From contig JAQUEZ010000043.1 of NCBI GenBank assembly GCA_028684915.1, positions 1 through 38,137 on the forward strand: DNA of 38,137 nt, written 5' to 3'. Origin of the DNA: Desulfobulbus sp. (GTDB lineage: Bacteria > Desulfobacterota > Desulfobulbia > Desulfobulbales > Desulfobulbaceae). Position numbers and translations under genes: made by a program. Below are positions 33,288 to 38,137 of this stretch, piece after piece (within the stretch, counting starts at the first letter, position 1; each line of letters starts with the position of its first letter). The notes beneath the pieces were generated by a model. The model worked only from the letters and a program-made list of their open reading frames with translations, did not search any database and was not told the DNA's origin.

Positions 33288-34211
33288 GTTGACTCCTTCG
33301 ATGTCTGAAAAGGCCGTCGGTCAACAATACCGGACGGGCCGTTTGCGGGGTGATACGGTAATCTTGACCAGTTCTTCTTTCCGCCTCCATACGTATTCCG
33401 GGGAACGGAGAACCGCCGCTCAAAGATAATCACTTTAATAAACCTGTCTTCTCTTGAACAGCAGAAAATAGGTGATTTTTCCAGTGGTCACCAGATGTGG
33501 GCCTATCGAGGGCCTGAAATGCATGGGTTGTCGGCGATCATTTTTTTCTTTGTCTTACCCGCAAGGTATTGCGGCCCAAAGATGCAATGGGTTGGAGATT
33601 TTATTGATATAAATCATCTCCCCTTGGAAAAAGTGCGACAGTGGGGTACATTTCTTTTTCACAATTTAGAACAGTGATGGCGTCGTAAAAACTTCGATCT
33701 CCTGCGTCGCAGCGTTTTTTCCGACGCACGACATACCTTATGTATGCCTTCGATCCGGTAAAAACACTGCTCCTTGTATATCTGTGTTTTTACCGCGCCA
33801 TCTCTTAGAACGCGACGGACTTTTTACGGGAGTCCATCAACAGTAAAGTGACCGAAAGCCGTAAAGACAGGCGTGCGGATTTGTGAAGATGACAGGACGA
33901 GGGGGCAATGCGAATTTTAGGTGGAAAAGAGGTGAAAACAGACAAGGTTGAATAGGGTACCTCGAAAAAGACCCACAAGAGCAAACCAATGCATCACAGC
34001 AAGAGTGGGCGCAAAAAGCTCAAGACGTAGGTCTTGCGGCTTGATACGAGGACGGCAAGAGTGGAGAACACAGTGCATAGTGAGCGGCTATGTGCTGCAT
34101 GTGGTATCGGCGCAACAGATCTTTGCTGTTGCCCTTATGCCTCGACGCTCGTCAGGGGGAACGTCTTGGTTTGACCAAATTCAAATGCTATCGAACGACC
34201 AGGTAAGGACA
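33288..34211. other. 924-bp gene-poor region between glyA and the cyclotransferase gene
   Basis: It contains the glyA leader hairpin GGCC-GTC-GGT with ACC-GAC-GGCC arms (33312-33340) and the intact dispersed element (33675-33839). The stretch at about 33958-34050 reads as coding-like in one frame (GYLEKDPQEQTNASQQEWAQ) until a TGA at 34042-34044. A 6-bp hairpin CAAGAC/GTCTTG lies near 34021-34036. No complete gene is recognised. Short frames elsewhere look random. Confidence 0.6.
33675..33839 (+). mobile_element. MITE-like inverted-repeat element, copy A (intact)
   Basis: This 165-bp non-coding element has ends TGATGGCGTCGTAAAAA and, complemented, TGATGGACTCCCGTAAAAA, giving terminal inverted repeats of about 19 bp. 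Inside are a perfect 11-bp hairpin GGTAAAAACAC/GTGTTTTTACC (33757-33767, 33784-33794), a 7-bp TGCGTCG/CGACGCA (33703-33709, 33722-33728) and CATAC/GTATG. The flanks are ACAG on both sides (33671-33674 and 33840-33843), a likely target duplication. Copy B is inverted relative to it. Confidence 0.85.
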
Positions 34212-34652
34212 ATGGAAAAGAGAGCGTTATTTTGTTATGGGACATTGCAATCGCCACTTATAATGAAAGCCGTGACCGGGCACTCCTATGATGGGCAAGA
34301 AGCGACATTGAATAACTGGGCCCGTTTTCGCGTCCGTGGTTCCGAATATCCAGGAATTATCCGTAAAGAAGAATCAACGGTTACCGGCAAGGTCTATTGG
34401 GACTTGGACGAACCGACTATGGAAAAGCTCGATGCCTTTGAAGGGGAGAAATACGAGCGGGTTATTGTCCAGGTGACCATGGCCGACGGCACCAATTTGG
34501 ATGCCTGGGCCTATGCCATTAAGGATGAGTGCAGAAAAATGCTTTCTGATGACCCCTGGGATTTTGATCGGTTCATGCAGTACGGGCTGGAAAAATTCAT
34601 TCACTGGTTTGTCGAAGATCGCCGCGACCTGTTTGATCGGGGCGACCTGTAA
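34212..34652 (+). CDS. Gamma-glutamylcyclotransferase-like (AIG2/GGCT) protein
   Basis: The protein has 146 residues from ATG 34212, with AAGGA about 4-5 nt upstream. The frame is open further upstream but the residues there look random. The GGCT-fold signature FCYGTLQSPLIM is at residues 6-17. The probable catalytic acid lies in DAFEGEKYERV, where family members use a Glu in this position. Relatives release 5-oxoproline from gamma-glutamyl amines or peptides, but many bacterial members have unknown substrates. It stands alone behind a gene-poor region. A strong hairpin separates it from yhbY. Confidence 0.88.
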   Translation: MEKRALFCYGTLQSPLIMKAVTGHSYDGQEATLNNWARFRVRGSEYPGIIRKEESTVTGKVYWDLDEPTMEKLDAFEGEKYERVIVQVTMADGTNLDAWAYAIKDECRKMLSDDPWDFDRFMQYGLEKFIHWFVEDRRDLFDRGDL

Positions 34653-34671
34653 GATCCCACCGCATTATAGA

Positions 34672-34708
34672 TCTCCTGATCTCCCACACGTCGTGGGCGA
34701 TCAGGAGA
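34672..34708. terminator. Hairpin between convergent cyclotransferase and yhbY genes
   Basis: The stem TCTCCTGATC/GATCAGGAGA is extended by CCCAC/GTGGG around loop ACGTC, 15 bp paired with one mismatch. It lies between convergent stops but has no T-run on either side, so terminator activity is less certain. Confidence 0.6.
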
Positions 34709-34717
34709 AACATCTTC

Positions 34718-35044
34718 TTACCCAATCCTTTTTTCTGCTGGCAAATCAGGGTTGGGCCGATACAGTAGAACCATGCGTCCTATTACCTGAACCAGGGCGG
34801 CCTCACAGAGTGCGGCCAACTGTTCTCCGGCTGAGCCCCTTTCAAGCGGGCAGTTCTGGCCAAGTTTGATTTTTATCAATTCACGGGCTTTTAAAGCGGC
34901 CATTGCCGACTGCTGCAGCGGTTTTGATAAGCCCTCTTTCCCCACATACACCACCGGTTCCAGGTGGTGGCCAAGGGCGCGCAGTTTTTTCTTCTGGGAG
35001 CTGGTGAGCTCAAATCTGTTCTCAATGTTTTCTAATGTACTCAT
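34718..35044 (-). CDS. yhbY: CRS1-YhbY domain RNA-binding protein
   Basis: This 108-residue single CRM domain begins LTSSQKKKLRALGHHLEPVVYVGKEGLS, with the GxxG-like GKEG loop near residues 35-38. It continues ALKARELIKIKL and VIGRMVLLYRPN, all hallmarks of YhbY. Relatives associate with pre-50S ribosomal particles and help ribosome assembly. No clear ribosome site is visible before the ATG at 35044. The upstream TraB-family gene is on the same strand with a 34-bp gap, so co-transcription is likely. Confidence 0.94.
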   Translation of the reverse strand: MSTLENIENRFELTSSQKKKLRALGHHLEPVVYVGKEGLSKPLQQSAMAALKARELIKIKLGQNCPLERGSAGEQLAALCEAALVQVIGRMVLLYRPNPDLPAEKRIG

Positions 35045-35078
35045 AGACGTTGTGTATAGGAAAAGGTGGATGCCGGTC

Positions 35079-36275
35079 TCATTGGACCAGCGAGCTAAAA
35101 AGTTTGTAACCTCCCACCCAGGTACCTATGGCCGATCCTAGTGTGGTAAAGAGAAAAACAAGGAAGATGCGCAATAGTTTATTTTGCCACCATCCCTTGA
35201 CTGAGGCGAGATCAACGCTCACCTGCTCGAATTCTTTGACTACCGGCGGTTTCGTCATGACCTGGATAAAGGCACAGACGTACCCCGCACCGATTAAGGG
35301 GGTGAGGCTGGTTATGGGAGAGGCGGCAAAAGCGGAAAGTATAGTCAACGGATGGGCTAAGGCCAACATTGCCCCAATGGCGGTTGGAATACCGTTGGCC
35401 AGCACCCAGTAAAGGGCATTGGCAGTCAGTTCCTGCAGGCCGTGACGCAGGCCGATACTGAGCAGGGCGAGACCAATCAGGGCAGGGATGGTCCACCCGA
35501 GAATTTTACCTAACCTGCCGCCGGGCATCACCAAACTGATGGCTTCCATGCGGTGGCGATTGTCGATTTGCAGAACCTGCCTGATCCCTTCCATGTGCCC
35601 GGCACCGACCACGGCTACCAATCGGGTTCCTGCCGTTTCTTTTATTTTTTCGGCCATGTAGATATCGCGCTCGTCAATGAGCACCGCCTTGGTTTGGGGC
35701 AGGGCCGTTCCCAGTTCTTTAATGAGTTCGCTCAGCACATCCTTGCTGCGCATCTCAGAGAGTTTTTCCTCATCGAGTTCGGTTCGGTCAAAGAGCGAGG
35801 TGATTAGGGTTGCCAGGAGGTAGCCTTTTTTCCAAAATGAGGTCGCCCGCCAGGCACGGCGCAGGGTCACGCGGACATCGCGGTCGCAGAGCGCCACAGG
35901 AATATTGAGCCGCTGAGCCGTTTGGGCAGCGGTGAGTAATTCGGTCCCCGGCATGATGCCGAGTTGGCCTCCCAATTTTTTTTGGTAGGTGGCAAGAATC
36001 AGATTGACCAGCAAGGTGGCCAATTGCCGGGTTTTGATCACCTGCTTTAAATCCAGATTTTCCCAGGCATTAGGGTGGGAAAGAGCGTTGTAGCGTTTTT
36101 CGTCAAGTTCAATGCAGACGGCATCCGGCTGTTCCTGCTCAATAACCTGCTGCACCAGATCCGATGATCGGCGGGAAATATGGGCTGTACCGACCAGGAT
36201 AATAGTCTTGCCGTCCTGGTGCAGAACGGCGACATCTTCGGAAGAGCTTTGTTGGGATATAGTATCTGCAGACAT
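35079..36275 (-). CDS. TraB/PrgY-family (GumN-like) membrane protein
   Basis: The protein has 398 residues from ATG 36275; a TTG 21 bp upstream is a weaker alternative. The N-terminal TraB domain has both conserved motifs: ILVGTAHIS (GTAH, about residues 27-35) and VAVVGAGHMEGI (GxGH). The family is related to TIKI/erythromycin-esterase-like putative metalloproteases. The C-terminal 150 residues hold four or five transmembrane helices (from LGWTIPALIGLALL to IFLVFLFTTLGSAIG). In Enterococcus the PrgY relative limits pheromone activity; in other bacteria the role is unknown. It lies between the SDR gene and yhbY on the same strand. Confidence 0.9.
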   Translation of the reverse strand: MSADTISQQSSSEDVAVLHQDGKTIILVGTAHISRRSSDLVQQVIEQEQPDAVCIELDEKRYNALSHPNAWENLDLKQVIKTRQLATLLVNLILATYQKKLGGQLGIMPGTELLTAAQTAQRLNIPVALCDRDVRVTLRRAWRATSFWKKGYLLATLITSLFDRTELDEEKLSEMRSKDVLSELIKELGTALPQTKAVLIDERDIYMAEKIKETAGTRLVAVVGAGHMEGIRQVLQIDNRHRMEAISLVMPGGRLGKILGWTIPALIGLALLSIGLRHGLQELTANALYWVLANGIPTAIGAMLALAHPLTILSAFAASPITSLTPLIGAGYVCAFIQVMTKPPVVKEFEQVSVDLASVKGWWQNKLLRIFLVFLFTTLGSAIGTWVGGYKLFSSLVQ

Positions 36276-36380
36276 GGTTGTGCGCACGTTGAGCAAGTAA
36301 TGGTTTGGCCCGACACTGTACCGTATTTTTTGATTTGTTGGGCGATTAATCTGTCAAGCAATTTGCAAGCCTGGAGTTGG

Positions 36381-37814
36381 TCAGGGTAAAATCATTGCTC
36401 GCTCAATGATTTTCCTGCTCAAACTAGGGAAGATACGAGCGTGAAAGGGCAGCACCGCATACCAGTAGAGACGTCCCCATAGACCGTGGGGAATGAAGTG
36501 AGCGGTTTGCACCAAACGGTCCTGCTGCACGTCAAACTCAAGCCATGCCTTGCCGGGAAGTTTCATTTGAGCTTGGAGCAGCAATCGTTTATTGGGGACC
36601 AGGTCAACCACGGTCCAAAAATCCAGGGCATCGCCAATGCGCAATTCCTCTGAATGGCGACGGCCACGGTTGAGGCCGCAACCACCAATCATCTTGTCAA
36701 TAAAACCTCGCACCTGCCAGAGACCGTCATAACTCAGCCAACCTTTTTCACCGCCGATACCACAGAGACTGGCAAAGATTTTTTTGGGAGCAACGCCGCT
36801 AAATTCGGTAATACGGATATCGCGAAAGACAAGTTGATTATGCAACTCCTGATCACTGATATCACAGGTCGTGCCTGGAGTCGAATCGCACCAGCGGCTA
36901 AGTACCTGGTCAGTCACCAACTCCGCGACTGCCTCGCGTACGGTTTCCGGGAAAGGGAGCGGCTTTATATGAGGGAAAAAACGCTGGGCATAATCGTTGC
37001 TAACTAAGGTCGGTGACTTGAGTCCTTCCACCAGGGCCGACCCGACGCGGTAAGGAATCGGGGTCACCAAGGCCAGCCAATAGGAACTGAGCTTGGGGCT
37101 GAGCAGGGGCACCGGCATAATATAACGGCGAAGTCCCATGGCCTGAGCGGTCTGCTGGAGCATCTGGAGAAAGGGCATTGGTGGCATCCCAATGTCGACC
37201 ACCAGATTTTGCGGTACATCGAGATCAATTGCGGAATTGAGGTAGGCCAACACATCATTGATACCAATAGGTTGGGTCAGGGTGTGCACCCAGCGAGGTG
37301 TTATCATCACCGGCAGTTTTTCCACCAGGTGGCGTATGATTTCAAAACTGGTGCTGCCGGAGCCGATGATCACCCCGGCCCGAAACCAGATAGTCTGCAC
37401 CTCTTGCGGACAACGAGAGAGGATCTTACCTGTTTCAATGCGGCTTGCCAGATGTTTGGAGGCTGATTGGGGATTGCCAAGCCCGCCAAGGTAAATGAGG
37501 CGGCGAACTTTGCATTCCCTGCAGGCCGCCAGGAAATTTTCTGCACTGATCCTGTCCAGGCGACTGAAGTCGTCTCCGGTTCCCATGGAATGAATCAGAT
37601 AGAAGGCGGTATCCACCCCTTGAAGCGCTTGGCGTAAGGCTTGTGGCGAAAAGGTGTCGCCTTCGATGACTTGGGCATGTTGGTGGGTTTTACTGGAGAG
37701 CTTTTTAGCATTACGGACCAGTAGCCGTAGTGAAATGTTATCGTTTTCACGCAGAATTTTTTCCAGCCTGCGTCCGATATAGCCGGTAGCTCCGGTGAGT
37801 AGCACGGTGCGCAT
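36381..37814 (-). CDS. NAD(P)-binding SDR protein with C-terminal DUF2867
   Basis: This 477-residue protein has an N-terminal Rossmann domain with nucleotide motif TGATGYIGRRL (residues 6-16) and atypical short-chain dehydrogenase features (VDTAFYLIHSMG, RRLIYLGGLG, FRAGVIIGSGS). The C-terminal ~150 residues (ELRIGDALDFWTVVDLVPNKRL and KAWLEFDV) fit DUF2867, a lipid-binding-like fold. Two-domain proteins of this kind are annotated as putative NAD-dependent epimerases or YbjT-like quinone/lipid-related proteins, with no settled reaction. GGAGAA lies about 7 nt before the ATG. It may head a minus-strand unit with the TraB and yhbY genes. Confidence 0.88.
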   Translation of the reverse strand: MRTVLLTGATGYIGRRLEKILRENDNISLRLLVRNAKKLSSKTHQHAQVIEGDTFSPQALRQALQGVDTAFYLIHSMGTGDDFSRLDRISAENFLAACRECKVRRLIYLGGLGNPQSASKHLASRIETGKILSRCPQEVQTIWFRAGVIIGSGSTSFEIIRHLVEKLPVMITPRWVHTLTQPIGINDVLAYLNSAIDLDVPQNLVVDIGMPPMPFLQMLQQTAQAMGLRRYIMPVPLLSPKLSSYWLALVTPIPYRVGSALVEGLKSPTLVSNDYAQRFFPHIKPLPFPETVREAVAELVTDQVLSRWCDSTPGTTCDISDQELHNQLVFRDIRITEFSGVAPKKIFASLCGIGGEKGWLSYDGLWQVRGFIDKMIGGCGLNRGRRHSEELRIGDALDFWTVVDLVPNKRLLLQAQMKLPGKAWLEFDVQQDRLVQTAHFIPHGLWGRLYWYAVLPFHARIFPSLSRKIIERAMILP

Positions 37815-37918
37815 TGGATTCTCCTCTTAGAAGTTCAGGGATGCCTCGGCTACAAGGGGAGAGAGCATCAAGGAAGAGACAAGGGGATGAAGGAAATTTT
37901 ACAGCGGAGGATAGAAGG

Positions 37919-37950
37919 GAAAACTGCCCGAAGAAATGTCCCCGGGCAGT
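37919..37950 (-). terminator. Rho-independent terminator of the LysM gene
   Basis: On the minus strand an 8-bp stem ACTGCCCG/CGGGCAGT with a 12-nt loop is followed by TTTT, 15 bp after the LysM gene stop. Confidence 0.75.
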
Positions 37951-37964
37951 CGTACTGGGTTGGA

Positions 37965-38137
37965 TCAGCCCTTTTTGACCAGCAGTTTGTTGCCGGTGCG
38001 AAGGGTGTTGTCGCTGAGTTTATTCCATTTACGCAGATCCTGGGCCGAGGTGCTGAAACGACGGGCAATGGTACTGAGGGTATCACCGTTTTGTACCACA
38101 TACCAGGAAGTGGATTTTTGTGGTGCCTTGGCTACAG
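37965..38137 (-). CDS. C-terminal LysM domain protein (5' end beyond window)
   Basis: The last 57 codons of a minus-strand gene are visible, ending TGA at 37965-37967. They encode one LysM repeat: WYVVQNGDTLSTIARRF, then LRKWNKLSDNTLRTGNKLLV, ending VKKG. LysM binds peptidoglycan or chitin N-acetylglucosamine chains, and a C-terminal position is common in lytic transglycosylases (MltD type) and NlpD-like peptidases. The catalytic part lies outside the window, so the enzyme class is open. Confidence 0.9.
   Translation of the reverse strand, partial: VAKAPQKSTSWYVVQNGDTLSTIARRFSTSAQDLRKWNKLSDNTLRTGNKLLVKKG

Noticed and set aside
33495..33677. 60-codon frame between glyA and the dispersed element
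   Set aside because: It has no ribosome site and an odd composition, and it runs into the end of the mobile element.
34042..34044. TGA read as selenocysteine in the coding-like stretch
   Set aside because: No SECIS-like hairpin was seen just downstream, and further TAG and TGA stops follow shortly, which favours a decayed or non-coding sequence.
33970..34060. Firm call of a GEMM-type riboswitch
   Set aside because: Only fragments of the consensus match. The receptor-loop partner (GGTAGCCGGG-like) was not found and the pairing is incomplete, so it is kept as a low-interest finding only.
1..38137. tRNA, rRNA, CRISPR arrays, intact insertion sequences and prophage genes
   Set aside because: I looked for cloverleaf-like segments, regular repeat-spacer arrays and transposase or integrase motifs and saw none. 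A covariance scan was not possible here.

Overview
The window looks like the chromosome of an anaerobic, respiring member of the Desulfobacterota, probably a Desulfobulbales-type sulfate or sulfur reducer. This is an inference. It rests on an 11-subunit complex I without the NADH module (no nuoEFG), a 12-motif c-type cytochrome, an AhbD-like radical SAM heme synthase beside hemE, and moderate GC. No rRNA, tRNA, CRISPR array or intact IS was seen.

Layout. Positions 1-5622 hold a minus-strand run: ahbD-like, hemE, an HD-domain protein, a PAS-domain protein and an SNF2 helicase that runs off the left edge. Next come a universal stress protein and a PilZ protein (+), a 360-residue protein of unknown function (-), a small membrane protein (+) and a left-handed beta-helix acyltransferase-like protein (-). 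Then follow lon, mltG, a cold-shock gene, glutamine-dependent nadE, a 12-heme cytochrome and an aspartate-type aminotransferase, all on +. A LysR regulator (-) faces away from a long nuo operon (20426-31964, +). glyA (-) is convergent with nuoN. After a roughly 0.9 kb gene-poor stretch come a gamma-glutamylcyclotransferase-like gene (+) and then yhbY, a TraB-family gene, an SDR/DUF2867 gene and the end of a LysM gene, all on -.

How it works together. The nuo operon encodes the quinone- and Fe-S-carrying part of complex I (A, B, C, D, I), the membrane arm (H, J, K) and four antiporter-like subunits instead of the usual three. Two of these are of the Mrp/Mbh type and flank a 90-residue two-helix protein, all coupled by ATGA overlaps. 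This suggests a complex I that takes electrons from a donor other than NADH and has an enlarged ion-pumping arm. The upstream region has three GGTCAA direct repeats spaced 21-22 bp apart and a plausible sigma-70 promoter.

Most unusual structure. A roughly 160-bp intergenic element occurs at 33675-33839 and, inverted, at 13618-13778. Both copies end in TGATGG...CCATCA inverted repeats, carry internal hairpins and are flanked by different perfect 4-bp direct repeats (ACAG and AGAT), as expected of a mobile MITE-like element. A related end fragment lies just upstream of mltG, and a shorter possible relative separates nuoB from nuoC.
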